Shown: piece by piece, positions 10,021 to 18,402 of the stretch
Position numbering within the stretch: position 1 is the stretch's first letter
Layout: each line of letters opens with the position of its first letter
Source: an uncultured Paracoccaceae bacterium
GTDB lineage: Bacteria > Pseudomonadota > Alphaproteobacteria > Rhodobacterales > Rhodobacteraceae
DNA: 64,000 bases
Reading direction: 5' to 3'
NCBI GenBank assembly: GCA_937138255.1
Contig: CAKZOU010000064.1
Span: forward strand, 1 to 64,000
The notes under the pieces: model-generated
What the model was told of the DNA's origin: nothing
What the model saw: the letters and a program-made list of their open reading frames with translations, nothing else
Database searches by the model: none
Program-made: the position numbers and the translations under genes

Positions 10021-10146
10021 ATGAAAGTCCGCAACTCGCTCCGCTCGCTCAAGCAGCGCCACCGCGATTGCCGCATCGTGCGCCGCAAGGGCCGCGTCTA
10101 CGTCATCAACAAGACGCAGCGCCGGTTCAAAGCCCGTCAGGGCTAA
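10021..10146 (+). CDS. rpmJ: 50S ribosomal protein L36
   Basis: Small gene of 41 aa beginning [17 protein letters not shown] and ending RRFKARQG. The length and the basic, arginine-rich sequence with [12 protein letters not shown] fit the 41-residue L36 form that has lost the four-ligand zinc site of the 37-38 aa version; only one cysteine (C17) remains. It is a component of the large ribosomal subunit. GGAGAG lies just before the start. It stands alone after tRNA-Val, away from the ribosomal protein operons, and is followed by a strong terminator. Confidence 0.96.
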   Translation: MKVRNSLRSLKQRHRDCRIVRRKGRVYVINKTQRRFKARQG

Positions 10147-10177
10147 CGAGCACCGGCCTCACAAGGCCGAAGGTTTC

Positions 10178-10213
10178 AAACCCCGCCCTAACCGGCGGGG
10201 TTTATCTTTTTCG
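10178..10213 (+). terminator. rho-independent terminator of rpmJ
   Basis: AAACCCCGCC (10178-10187) pairs perfectly with GGCGGGGTTT (10194-10203) around a six-base loop and is followed by ATCTTTTTCG. It starts 32 bp after the rpmJ stop codon. Confidence 0.88.
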
Positions 10214-10306
10214 TCAGGGATTTTTGAACTTTCCGGTTTCGGGTCTGGCCAGGCTGCGGGCCGAGGGCGTAGTCTTCGGCCAACCGCTTTTTCGGAGGGA
10301 CGCGAT

Positions 10307-11521
10307 ATGACAACCAAGACAATACGGGCCGGGGCAACATTGGCGCTTCTGCTTGGATCTGCATCCCCCCTGGCGGCCCAGAGCACTTGCGCGGGAATCG
10401 GCGACGATGGCGTCTGGATAGGTGGCGCCGAAACATCGTCTGACATTTCGAGTGCCGGCACTTATCAGGAACAGATGGCCTTGGTTCTGGGTGGCGGCGA
10501 ATACACGGCCCTCTTCACATTGTCGTCGCCGGCCGATCTTCGCATCGAAGCGGCGGGCCGCGGCGGCACCGATCCCGTGATGGATCTTTTCGACGAGGCC
10601 GGCACGCTCGTCGCCACCGACGACGATTCGGGTGGCAATGGGGCCGCAAGGATCGAAACCAGTCTCGAGCCGGGGTTCTACTGCGCCGTTGTGCGATCTT
10701 ACGACAACGCGCCAATGACAGCATTTGTCCGGGTCGGCCGGAGCGAACACGAGCCGCTCACCGAAGGCGCGAGCGGCGAGGAAATCTCGATCGACGACAG
10801 CGTCCGCCCTTGCGATTCAGATACCTACGCCGAATCCCTGACGCTTGGCGTGCCAGGCATCGCCTCCTCCTCGGAAGTCCCCTATTGGCGGTTTGATCTT
10901 CCAGAGGGCGGCGCACTGACGATCACCGCCGAGAATGAAGTCGCCGATCCCTTGATCACGCTCTTTGATGCGAGCGGCGCTTGGGTCGCCGAGAATGATG
11001 ATGCAATCGGCCTCAATTCGCGGCTCGACCTCGCCGATCCTCTGCCGCCCGGAAGCTATTGCATCGCAGTTCAGGCCCTCTCCGATGCAAGCGCACCTAT
11101 CACTCTGAAAGTTGGCGATTTTGATGCCACCGGCGCGATGCAGGTCCAGTTCGAGACAGGCAATATGGCCCCTCCTCTCGACGGCAGCTATCCTGTGATC
11201 AATGCGGGATCCCTCCAGACCCGCCTGCGCCAAGACGCCATGATCGACGGTGCGACCACCTGGTTCAGCTTTGACGTGCCGGAGTATGGCCTTGTCGTCG
11301 TCGAGGCGATTGCCGCCTCGGAAGGTGGCGATCCGCACCTCGTCCTCTTCGACGATCTGGGGCGCAAACTGACCGAGAATGACGACACCGGCGAGGGGCT
11401 CGATTCGATGGTTGCCGCGCGGCTCAATCGCGGAACCTATCTCTTCGGGGTCAAGGATATCGCCAGCTCGGCGCCAGTTCCGGTGCGTCTGGCGCTCGAG
11501 CGTTTCGTGCCTGCCGAATAG
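10307..11521 (+). CDS. secreted protein with repeated pre-peptidase C-terminal (PPC)-like beta domains
   Basis: Product of 404 aa with a Sec signal peptide (residues ~1-25, AxA site at LAAQ). The mature part has three related units, each closing on an LFD-x2-G core followed by an acidic Asp/Asn loop and an aromatic Y-C/L strand: LFDEAGTLVATDDDSG (~residue 95), LFDASGAWVAENDDA (~220) and LFDDLGRKLTENDDTG (~345). This pattern is that of PPC/DVUA0089-type beta-sandwiches found on secreted hydrolases, but no catalytic domain is present. The protein is very acidic, and the Asp-rich loops could bind calcium. It is convergent with the caspase-fold protein gene, with one base between the stop codons. 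Specific function is unknown. Confidence 0.8.
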   Translation: MTTKTIRAGATLALLLGSASPLAAQSTCAGIGDDGVWIGGAETSSDISSAGTYQEQMALVLGGGEYTALFTLSSPADLRIEAAGRGGTDPVMDLFDEAGTLVATDDDSGGNGAARIETSLEPGFYCAVVRSYDNAPMTAFVRVGRSEHEPLTEGASGEEISIDDSVRPCDSDTYAESLTLGVPGIASSSEVPYWRFDLPEGGALTITAENEVADPLITLFDASGAWVAENDDAIGLNSRLDLADPLPPGSYCIAVQALSDASAPITLKVGDFDATGAMQVQFETGNMAPPLDGSYPVINAGSLQTRLRQDAMIDGATTWFSFDVPEYGLVVVEAIAASEGGDPHLVLFDDLGRKLTENDDTGEGLDSMVAARLNRGTYLFGVKDIASSAPVPVRLALERFVPAE

Positions 11522-11522
11522 C

Positions 11523-13076
11523 CTAGCGGTTGATGGTGATGCCGGTATCCGCGAGGATTCGGATCAGCGTCGCTTCGTTCAAATAGCCGGTCACGGTAAG
11601 GTCTCGAGATGCCTGATACCGGCGCAGGGCGCGGCGGGTGCTATCATCGAACCGCCCGTCAACCGCACCCGGATCAAAGCCGAGGGTTTTTAGACGCGCC
11701 TCGACAAGGCGTGCGGTAATCGGATTGAGCTTGAGCCGCTGCTCCGCCTCGGCCGCCGCCGCGATTGACGAGGCATCCGCCTGCGACCGGTTGAGTTCGG
11801 TAATCTTGGCCCGGGCATCGCTTGCAAAAGCGCCATTAGGATAGAGCGTCAGATAATTCTGATAGGAGGTGACTGCATTGATCGCGCGGGCAGCATCCCA
11901 CGAGGCCCGCTCTTCTACCGAAACGTTCTGGCGCTTGGCGAGGGCAATCTCCTCAAGGGCGGCTTGCGCCTGCTCCGAATGGATCCCGTCGGGATAGCGT
12001 TCAAGATAGGCCCGCAGACCTACCTCGGTTCCGCGCGCTCCGGTTTCTTCCCAATAGGCTTCGTCAAGCCGCGCCTGCTCGGCCCGCTTGCGTTCCGCTT
12101 CGGCTTCAAGTTCGGCGGCGCGAACGCTCGCCTGTGCGTCAAGGCGCTGGATTTGCTCGGCGCTAAGGTAGGTCGTCTGTGGATAGCCGTTGACCTGCTG
12201 CCAATTGGCAATGGCGCGGCGGGTTCCCTGACCAAAGATGCCGTCGATACCGCGGGTGTTGTAATCAAGGATCGTGAGGTCGCGCTGAATCTCGCGGCGG
12301 GCATCGAGCGCCAGGCCGAGGCTGTCTTCAATCGCCTTGGGATCCGAGGGGTTGGGCTGCGGCAAGGGCGCCGGGGCTTGCGGTTGTGCTTGAACCGGCT
12401 GCTGAACCACCACGTTTTCCGGCTCGCCCGCGCTGATCCGCCAGGAAAGGGGCGCAAAGCCCGACAGGCTCAGCGACGAATTTTCCCGCGCCGCCGCCGC
12501 AATATCGGCGCCGGGCTCGATCAGGAAATCCTCGGCAAAATTGGCAAGCTCGCGCGGCTCGCCGCGGATGACCATGACGCCTTGCGGAATCTCTACCGCG
12601 CCGATCCCCTCGGAAAGCCAGGGATCCAGGCTGGCATCATCGTCGAAGCTGCCGATCATCAAAACGGCCCTGCCGGGCGCGGCCGAGAGAAGGCGAAGCA
12701 GGCTCTCAATCGAGACAGCGGTGCCTCCAAGCGAAAACAACCCCGGATCGCGGGCGTCTGTGGTCAAAAGCCAGCTTCTTGCGCCGTCGGTCACAAAATG
12801 CCCGGTTAGAATTATGACCACAGCATCGGCCCCAGCCGCGGCTTCGGAAAAATCGGCAAGGGCGCGGGCCGTATTGCCGGCCTCACCATCACTTAGCGCG
12901 AATACTTGAAAACCCAGATCGACGAGCCCTTCGCCCACCTCAAGCACATCGTCGCCACGGCTCACGCGGTCAAGATCTTCATAACGTTCGTTGCCAAGGA
13001 TCAACGCGGCGCCATCGGCCAGACCTGCCCCTGCCAAAAGAAAGGTCAGAGCGGTGGTGAGAAGCAGCTGTCGCAT
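11523..13076 (-). CDS. exported caspase-fold protein (catalytic Cys lost) with two peptidoglycan-binding domains
   Basis: Product of 517 aa from the ATG at 13076, which begins a clean signal peptide (residues ~1-20). Residues ~22-200 follow the C14 caspase-like fold: LILGNERYEDL, then VVIILTGHFV (H93 at the catalytic-His position) and GRAVLMIGSFDDDA where active family members have D-A-C-R. The cysteine is absent, so proteolysis is unlikely. Two PG_binding_1 repeats follow, with the signatures GIDGIFGQGTRRAIANWQ (~residues 275-295) and GAVDGRFDDSTRRALRRYQ (C-terminal). Between them lies a charged alpha-helical linker. A periplasmic, peptidoglycan-anchored scaffold or sensor is my inference. 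Confidence 0.82.
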   Translation of the reverse strand: MRQLLLTTALTFLLAGAGLADGAALILGNERYEDLDRVSRGDDVLEVGEGLVDLGFQVFALSDGEAGNTARALADFSEAAAGADAVVIILTGHFVTDGARSWLLTTDARDPGLFSLGGTAVSIESLLRLLSAAPGRAVLMIGSFDDDASLDPWLSEGIGAVEIPQGVMVIRGEPRELANFAEDFLIEPGADIAAAARENSSLSLSGFAPLSWRISAGEPENVVVQQPVQAQPQAPAPLPQPNPSDPKAIEDSLGLALDARREIQRDLTILDYNTRGIDGIFGQGTRRAIANWQQVNGYPQTTYLSAEQIQRLDAQASVRAAELEAEAERKRAEQARLDEAYWEETGARGTEVGLRAYLERYPDGIHSEQAQAALEEIALAKRQNVSVEERASWDAARAINAVTSYQNYLTLYPNGAFASDARAKITELNRSQADASSIAAAAEAEQRLKLNPITARLVEARLKTLGFDPGAVDGRFDDSTRRALRRYQASRDLTVTGYLNEATLIRILADTGITINR

Positions 13077-13253
13077 TGTTTCGTTCCTGTTTTGCACCCC
13101 AATGGGCAATGTCCGGCCGCCGAAAGGGCGGCCCCACAGGCACAGTCTCGCATGGATCAGGAGATATTCAATAACATCGCCCAATCAGGGGATGAATGCG
13201 TTGTCATTTGCCCCTCTTCGTCCTAGGTCAAAGGCTCGAGCAAGGAGCATCAG

Positions 13254-13898
13254 ATGGGCACGATCACCCTCGTCCGACACGGCCAGGCCAATTCCTCGGC
13301 CAAAACCGAAGAAGACTATGACCGCCTCTCGCCCCTTGGCCATCAGCAGGCGGCTTGGCTTGGCGACTGGCTCGCGCAGGGCGGGGAAGGGTTTGATCTG
13401 GTTCTCAGCGGCAGCCTGCGGCGCCACATCGAAACCGCCGAAGGCATGGGGCACAAGACGCCCCAGATCGACACGCGATTGAACGAGCTCGACTATTTCA
13501 ATCTCGGCAAGGCGCTGGAAGACAACCACGGCATCCCGATGCCCGATGGTTCGGGCTTTGCCGAGCATATGCCAAAGGTCATGGAGGCCTGGCACCGCGC
13601 CGAGATCATGGGAAACGAGACCTTCGCCGATTTCGAGAGCCGGGTGGTAGGCGTTTTGCAGGAGGCCGTGCAGCCGGGGCGCAATATCCTGTGCATTACC
13701 TCGGGCGGCGTTATTTCGATGATGGTTCGGCACTTGCTCGAACTCGATCCGCGCCGCATGGCCCATATTGCCCTGCCGATCTACAACACCTCGCTGCACC
13801 GGGTGCACGTCAGCCCGGTCGGGCCGATCCTTGCAGGGTTCAACGCGATCCCGCATCTGGAAGACCACGACCGGCGCACGGCGCGGACGCATTTCTAG
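13254..13898 (+). CDS. histidine phosphatase family protein
   Basis: Product of 214 aa. The phosphohistidine motif LVRHGQA is at residues 6-12 and supplies the nucleophilic His and phosphate-binding Arg. LVLSGSLRRHIETAEGM (~residues 48-64) holds a second Arg, and ILCITSGGVISMMVRHLL (~145-162) carries the region where the second catalytic His normally lies, although here it reads SGG instead of SHG. Families of this type include phosphoglycerate mutases and SixA-like phosphatases; the substrate is unknown. AAGGAG precedes the start. Only 9 bp separate it from the saccharopine dehydrogenase gene, so the two are likely co-transcribed. Confidence 0.88.
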   Translation: MGTITLVRHGQANSSAKTEEDYDRLSPLGHQQAAWLGDWLAQGGEGFDLVLSGSLRRHIETAEGMGHKTPQIDTRLNELDYFNLGKALEDNHGIPMPDGSGFAEHMPKVMEAWHRAEIMGNETFADFESRVVGVLQEAVQPGRNILCITSGGVISMMVRHLLELDPRRMAHIALPIYNTSLHRVHVSPVGPILAGFNAIPHLEDHDRRTARTHF

Positions 13899-13907
13899 GA
13901 GAGAGCC

Positions 13908-14948
13908 ATGACGCATATCTGGGTCCGCGCCGAAGAGCGCCCGCACGAGGAACGCTGCGGGGCTACGCCAGAAGGCGTCGCGAGGCTTTTGGCCGCTGGC
14001 TACCAAGTCACCGTCGAGGAAAGCCGCCAGAGAGCCATTCCGATCGACGGCTACCGCGCAACAGGGGCCACGATCGCACCGGAAGGAAGCTGGCGAACCG
14101 CGCCGCAGGACGCGATCATCTTTGGCCTCAAAGAGCTTCCCGACGACGGCACGCCCCTGCCGCACCGCCACATCATGTTTGGCCATGCCTACAAGGGCCA
14201 GCCTGCGGGCAAGGTGCTTTTGGACCGGTTCCACGCAGGCGGCGGGGCGCTCTACGATTTGGAGTATCTGACCGACGACAGCGGACGCCGTGTCGCGGCA
14301 TTCGGCTACTGGGCAGGGTTTGCAGGCGCGGCTGTGGCGGCTCTCTGCTGGGCGGCACAGGCGAAAGGCGGGATCGCCGCGCCGGTTTCGACCTTTCCGA
14401 ACTCGGACGCTTTGATTGCCCATGTCGCTAAAGAAATTGGTTCCGGTCGGCCGGACGTTCTGATCATCGGCGCGCTGGGCCGGGTTGGCACGGGCGCGGC
14501 CGAGCTTTGCGAGCAGGTCGGCCTGTCTGTCACCAAATGGGACATGGCCGAGACCCAAAGCGGCGGGCCTTTCCCCGAGGTTCTTGCCCATGGCATCTTC
14601 CTGAACTGCATCCTCGCCCGCCCCGGCACCCCTGTCTTCCTACCGAAATCGGCGCTCACGGCACCCCGCGATCTGCGGGTGATCGGCGATATCGCCTGCG
14701 ACCCCGACAGCGATTTCTCGCCCATCAAGGTCTATGATCGGGTGACGGATTGGGAACACCCAGCCCTGCGCGTCTGCGATGATCCGGTGCTAGACGTGAC
14801 CGCGATCGACAACCTGCCGTCGCTTCTTCCCAAGGAAAGCTCAGAGGATTTTGCAGGCCAGCTTCTGCCGCATCTTCGGGCGCTCGATGCCATCGATTCA
14901 GGCGTCTGGGGCCGTGCGCGGGCGATCTTCGACGATCACCTGCGGTAA
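13908..14948 (+). CDS. saccharopine dehydrogenase (NAD+, L-lysine-forming type)
   Basis: Product of 346 aa, the length of the fungal LYS1-type enzyme. It interconverts saccharopine with lysine and 2-oxoglutarate. Characteristic blocks: VRAEERPHEERCGATPEGV at the N-terminus, IIFGLKELPDDGTPLPHRHIMFGHAYKGQ (~residues 67-96) with the catalytic Lys/His pair, LYDLEYLTD, and a Rossmann segment VLIIGALGRVGTGAAELC (~185-202). It is unclear whether it degrades or makes lysine here; dapB at 26.3 kb shows the diaminopimelate route is present. Its 3' end overlaps the convergent DUF3775 gene by 13 bp. Confidence 0.88.
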   Translation: MTHIWVRAEERPHEERCGATPEGVARLLAAGYQVTVEESRQRAIPIDGYRATGATIAPEGSWRTAPQDAIIFGLKELPDDGTPLPHRHIMFGHAYKGQPAGKVLLDRFHAGGGALYDLEYLTDDSGRRVAAFGYWAGFAGAAVAALCWAAQAKGGIAAPVSTFPNSDALIAHVAKEIGSGRPDVLIIGALGRVGTGAAELCEQVGLSVTKWDMAETQSGGPFPEVLAHGIFLNCILARPGTPVFLPKSALTAPRDLRVIGDIACDPDSDFSPIKVYDRVTDWEHPALRVCDDPVLDVTAIDNLPSLLPKESSEDFAGQLLPHLRALDAIDSGVWGRARAIFDDHLR

Positions 14949-15259
14949 AGCTCGTCCTCTTCGTCGGAACTGTCGATGCCAAGCGCCTCGAGGCCAGCTT
15001 CGAGATGGTCGGGCAAATGGGGCGACCCTTTGAGGTATTCGGCGGTCGGCGTCGTCGCCTCGTTTAGTGCGGTCTCGATGGCGTCGGGCAACTCTTCCGG
15101 CTCATAGGTGCCACGGCCGATCCAGAAGATTGCCACAAGGCAGGCCTGCTCTTCGACATTCAATCGCTCGATAAAAGCGTCGAACTCGGCCTCCGCTCGG
15201 TCCAGCTCTCGGGCGAGGATGATAACCTCGGCAACCTTGTCTGCAGTAATATCGAGCAT
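14936..15259 (-). CDS. DUF3775 family small protein
   Basis: Product of 107 aa from the ATG at 15259, preceded by AAAGAGG; the frame remains open far upstream, but this start gives the family length. The sequence is acidic and helical, beginning MLDITADKVAEVIILAREL and containing the signature WIGRGTYEPEELPDAIETA. Proteins of this type are common and short in Alphaproteobacteria; no function is known to me. It diverges from rpoE and shares the 279-bp region that carries the rpoE promoter. Confidence 0.82.
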   Translation of the reverse strand: MLDITADKVAEVIILARELDRAEAEFDAFIERLNVEEQACLVAIFWIGRGTYEPEELPDAIETALNEATTPTAEYLKGSPHLPDHLEAGLEALGIDSSDEEDELYRR

Positions 15260-15399
15260 TTTGACCTCTTTCGAACGACAGCTTTGAGCATTTTGTACAA
15301 ATGTTCGGGTCGCTCTTTGATACAGCGCAAACCGCGGCGTCTTCGAATCCCAGTTTGGCAGATTTCGGCAGAAACTCGACTCAAAACGAGTCCCGCAAC

Positions 15400-15428
15400 T
15401 GATCCGGTTCCTATTCTGCTGCGTATCG
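15400..15428 (+). promoter_or_regulatory. autoregulatory RpoE promoter of rpoE-chrR
   Basis: TGATCC (15400-15405) and TATCG (15424-15428) are separated by 18 bases. The -35 is the one described for Rhodobacter RpoE targets, including its own operon. The predicted start lies near 15435, about 100 bases before the chosen TTG start codon. A short inverted repeat (ACTCG...CGAGT, 15374-15391) lies just upstream. Confidence 0.7.
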
Positions 15429-15538
15429 GTGCCATGAACATTCAGATGAACATCGTTGGTAAAACGGGTGCACAGGCAGCTTTGGGCTCCTATAGTGCAA
15501 ATCATAGTCTGTGTGTTCGTGTGCCGGGGAAGGTTCAA

Positions 15539-16090
15539 TTGACCGAAAAGGATCAGAGCGCGTCGCCCCAATGGGCCACCGAAATCTTGGCCATTCGCGA
15601 CCGTCAGGATCAGGTTGCATTTGCCCGGCTATTTCAACATTTCGCGCCTCGGATTAAGGGCTTCCTGATAAAGTCCGGCAGCCCCGCCGATGTGGCGGAA
15701 GACTGCGCCCAAGAGGTCATGGCGACGGTCTGGCGCAAAGCCGCGCTGTTTGATCCCAGCCGCGCCAGTGCATCGACCTGGATCTTCACGATCGCCCGAA
15801 ACAAAAGGATCGACGTTGTCCGCCGCGAGCGTCGGCCCGAGCCCGAAGACCTTCCCTGGGGGCCAGAAGCCGAGGCCGATCAGGAAGACGCCCTCGCCCT
15901 TGAGCAGGAAACCGAAAGGCTGAGCAAAGCCATTTCCGCGCTTCCCGAAAAGCAAAGGGCCCTTATTCAACGCGCCTATTATGGCGATCTCAGCCACCGC
16001 GAGCTTGCCGAGGAAACCGGCCTTCCGCTCGGCACCATCAAATCCCGTATCCGTCTGGCGCTTGACCGTTTGCGCCACGAAATGAAGTAG
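15539..16090 (+). CDS. rpoE: RpoE, group-IV (ECF) sigma factor of the singlet-oxygen response
   Basis: Product of 183 aa from a TTG at 15539. I chose it because GGGGAAGG precedes it at 5-6 bases, it lies downstream of the predicted promoter, and it gives an N-terminus (TEKDQSASPQWATEILAIRD) like Rhodobacter RpoE; an earlier ATG at 15434 would fall on the predicted transcription start. Sigma-2 covers about residues 25-95, with LFQHFAPRIKGFL and STWIFTIARNKRIDVVRRE. Sigma-4 covers ~120-180, with PEKQRALIQRAYYGDLSHRELAEETGLPLGTIKSR. ChrR, encoded five bases downstream, holds it inactive until singlet oxygen or organic hydroperoxide appears. Confidence 0.92.
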   Translation: MTEKDQSASPQWATEILAIRDRQDQVAFARLFQHFAPRIKGFLIKSGSPADVAEDCAQEVMATVWRKAALFDPSRASASTWIFTIARNKRIDVVRRERRPEPEDLPWGPEAEADQEDALALEQETERLSKAISALPEKQRALIQRAYYGDLSHRELAEETGLPLGTIKSRIRLALDRLRHEMK

Positions 16091-16095
16091 CCACC

Positions 16096-16746
16096 ATGTC
16101 CCAGATCAATCATCACCTCACCGACGCACTCTTGATGGCCTATTCGGCCGGCACGCTCCCCGAAGCGTTCAGCCTTGTTGTCGCGACCCATATCTCCATG
16201 TGCGACGAATGCCGTGCGCAAGCCGGATCGTTTGATTCCGTTGGCGGCCAGATTCTTGACGACGCCACCAGCGAAGCCATTTCGGACGACGCCCTTGCCG
16301 CCACCCTTCGCCTGATCGGCGGCGCAGCACCCGAACCACGGGCGCCCTCGACCCGACGGGCGCCTTCGACCTTCCCGCTGCCGCTTCAGGATTATGTCGG
16401 CGGAGATGTCGATGCCGTGCGTTGGAAGCGCCTTGGCGGCGGGGTGCGGCAGATGATCCTGCCCTCCTCGAGCGAGGCCAGCGTGCGCCTTCTCTATATC
16501 CCCGGCGGTGCGGCAGTGCCCGATCACGGCCACCGAGGAACCGAGCTGACTATTGTCCTGCAAGGGGCCTTCCGCGACGAGACCGACCGTTTCGGCGTGG
16601 GCGACATTGAGGTCGCGACCGAGGATCTTGAGCATAAGCCGGTGGCCGAACCGGGTGTGGCTTGCATCTGCCTTGCCGCGACCGACGCGCCGTTGAAGTT
16701 CAACAGCGTGATCCCGCGGATGCTTCAGCCTCTCTTCAAGATATAG
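16096..16746 (+). CDS. chrR: ChrR, zinc-dependent anti-sigma factor
   Basis: Product of 216 aa. The N-terminal anti-sigma domain has the zinc pattern H6, H32-x3-C36-x2-C39 (THISMCDEC), as in Rhodobacter ChrR. A proline/arginine-rich linker (~80-100) leads to a C-terminal cupin with the metal-binding-type cluster PDHGHRGTELTIVLQG (~141-156) and LEHKP (~180). The N-domain alone sequesters RpoE; the cupin is needed for the singlet-oxygen response in the known system. It is co-transcribed with rpoE (5-bp gap). Its 3' end overlaps the convergent hutD-like gene by 11 bp. Confidence 0.93.
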   Translation: MSQINHHLTDALLMAYSAGTLPEAFSLVVATHISMCDECRAQAGSFDSVGGQILDDATSEAISDDALAATLRLIGGAAPEPRAPSTRRAPSTFPLPLQDYVGGDVDAVRWKRLGGGVRQMILPSSSEASVRLLYIPGGAAVPDHGHRGTELTIVLQGAFRDETDRFGVGDIEVATEDLEHKPVAEPGVACICLAATDAPLKFNSVIPRMLQPLFKI

Positions 16747-17233
16747 CCAGCCAGACAGCAATAGCCGGAAGTTCAGCCACCTCTACCGCTTCGTCGGTGA
16801 GCAGAAGGCGGGCGAATTCCGGCCAATAGACCGCAAGAATTCCGGTATCTGGGTCGAGCAACCGCCGACCAGCGACAACTTCGACCGTTGGTCTTGGCAG
16901 GCTCCGGTCGGTCATCACGTTGAAATCGTCCGAAGGGGCGGCGACGCCCGAAGCAGCGACCGGAACATCCCCCGGAAAGGCGACCGGACTATAGGCCCGC
17001 GCCTCAAGAGAAATCCCGTCTCCAGTGAGGCTAAAGCCCGGACCGGTCAGCACCGTCAGATTCCGTTCGATGCCAGGAAAGATCGAGAACGGGCCATCCT
17101 CGACCACGCTCGCCCGTGACAAGCGCCAAAGCATCCGGCCTTCGCGATCCTCGCGGGCAAGTTCGGTCGTTATCCCCTTGCCATTGGCCCAAGGCATCTG
17201 CCGGAAATCTTCCGGCCCGAGGATGCGCCTCAT
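16736..17233 (-). CDS. HutD/Ves family protein
   Basis: Product of 165 aa. The N-terminal block PEDFRQMPWANGKGITTEL is the hallmark of HutD/Ves cupin-fold proteins, followed by WRLSRASVVEDGPFSIFPGIERNLTVLTG. HutD has been proposed to limit formiminoglutamate build-up in histidine use, but no hut genes adjoin here. Its ATG overlaps the rmuC stop codon (ATGA), making it the last gene of a mutL-rmuC-hutD run. Confidence 0.88.
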   Translation of the reverse strand: MRRILGPEDFRQMPWANGKGITTELAREDREGRMLWRLSRASVVEDGPFSIFPGIERNLTVLTGPGFSLTGDGISLEARAYSPVAFPGDVPVAASGVAAPSDDFNVMTDRSLPRPTVEVVAGRRLLDPDTGILAVYWPEFARLLLTDEAVEVAELPAIAVWLAIS

Positions 17234-18402
17234 TCGGCGGCCTCGGGGCCGAGTTGCGGAAGGCTGTCGCTTGCGGGCGCAAGTTCTTCGAAATCGAAAT
17301 TGTCGAGTTTGGCGGCCCGCTTTCCTGCCCGCTCGGCGGCGGTAGAAATCCCCTCAAGGTCGGCCCGCGCCTGCCCGAAATGCGTATTCAGCTTGTCGAC
17401 CCGCTCGGCCACCAGCTCCACGTCGCGGTGCAGAAGGCGCAAGGTGGTGCGGATCGCGCCCGCCTGTTCACGCATCCGCGCATCCTTGAGGATCGCCCGC
17501 ATGGTATTCAGCGTCGCCATGCAGGTGGTGGGCGAGACGATCCAGACCCGCGCCGTGAACCCCTCGCGCACCAGCTCGGGGAAATTGGCGTGAAGCTCAG
17601 CATAGACTGCCTCGGACGGCAGGAACATCAGCGCCCCGTCTGCCGTTTCACCCTCGATGATGTACTTCTCAGAAATGGCCTTGATGTGGGTCTTCACCGC
17701 CGTTCGCAGCTCGCGCGCGGCGGCAGCCAGATCGCTATCTGCCTTGGCGGCGCGCAGGCGCTCGTAGGGTTCCAGCGGGAATTTGCTGTCGATCACGATG
17801 GGGCCGGGCGGGTTGGGCAAATGGATCAGGCAATCGGCCCGTTTCCCGTTTGAGAGCGTGTGCTGGAAGGAATAGCTGTCGGACGGAAGCGCCTTGGAGA
17901 CGATATCGTTAAGCTGGATTTCGCCGAAAGCGCCACGGGTCTGTTTGTTGGACAGGATATCCTGCAAAGACAGAACATCGCCCGAAAGCTTGGTGATATT
18001 CTCCTGCGCCTTGTCGATGGTCTTGAGCCGCTGCTGCAATTCGCCAAGCGACTGGGCCGTGTTGCGGGCCGAACTTGTGAGGTTTTGGTTAAGGCTTTCG
18101 GTCACAGCCTGAAGCCGCTTTTCCATAAGATGGATCGTCTTGGCCTGCTGCTGCGCTTGGGCTTCGGAGACGGAGGTGAGGCCGCCGAAAAGCTGATGCT
18201 GACCGTCGGAAAGGGCCTGCACCCGCTGCGCCATGCCGCCCATCTGCTGCGCGAGGATTTCAGCCACATCCGCCGACCGCCCCGCGCGGCGCATGACCGA
18301 CAGAAGAAGGAGGATCAACAGAAGAAGGCCGCCCGCCCCGACGAGCGCGACGATCACCAAGGGATCGCTGAAGGAATAGCTCTGCTCGCCAATCTGGATC
18401 AT
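17230..18402 (-). CDS. rmuC: RmuC, putative DNA recombination-limiting nuclease-like protein
   Basis: Product of 390 aa from the ATG at 18402 ([10 protein letters not shown]), which overlaps the mutL stop codon. A single N-terminal membrane helix ([19 protein letters not shown], residues ~14-33) is followed by a long coiled coil (~45-150) and the RmuC domain, containing [33 protein letters not shown] and [13 protein letters not shown]. The core has restriction-endonuclease-fold features. RmuC limits inversions between short repeats in E. coli. Coupling to mutL fits a DNA-maintenance operon. Confidence 0.95.
   Translation of the reverse strand: MIQIGEQSYSFSDPLVIVALVGAGGLLLLILLLLSVMRRAGRSADVAEILAQQMGGMAQRVQALSDGQHQLFGGLTSVSEAQAQQQAKTIHLMEKRLQAVTESLNQNLTSSARNTAQSLGELQQRLKTIDKAQENITKLSGDVLSLQDILSNKQTRGAFGEIQLNDIVSKALPSDSYSFQHTLSNGKRADCLIHLPNPPGPIVIDSKFPLEPYERLRAAKADSDLAAAARELRTAVKTHIKAISEKYIIEGETADGALMFLPSEAVYAELHANFPELVREGFTARVWIVSPTTCMATLNTMRAILKDARMREQAGAIRTTLRLLHRDVELVAERVDKLNTHFGQARADLEGISTAAERAGKRAAKLDNFDFEELAPASDSLPQLGPEAAE

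Noticed and set aside
11680-13076. Active caspase-like protease
   Set aside because: The Cys position reads G-S-F; only the His is kept, so an active peptidase call would be wrong.
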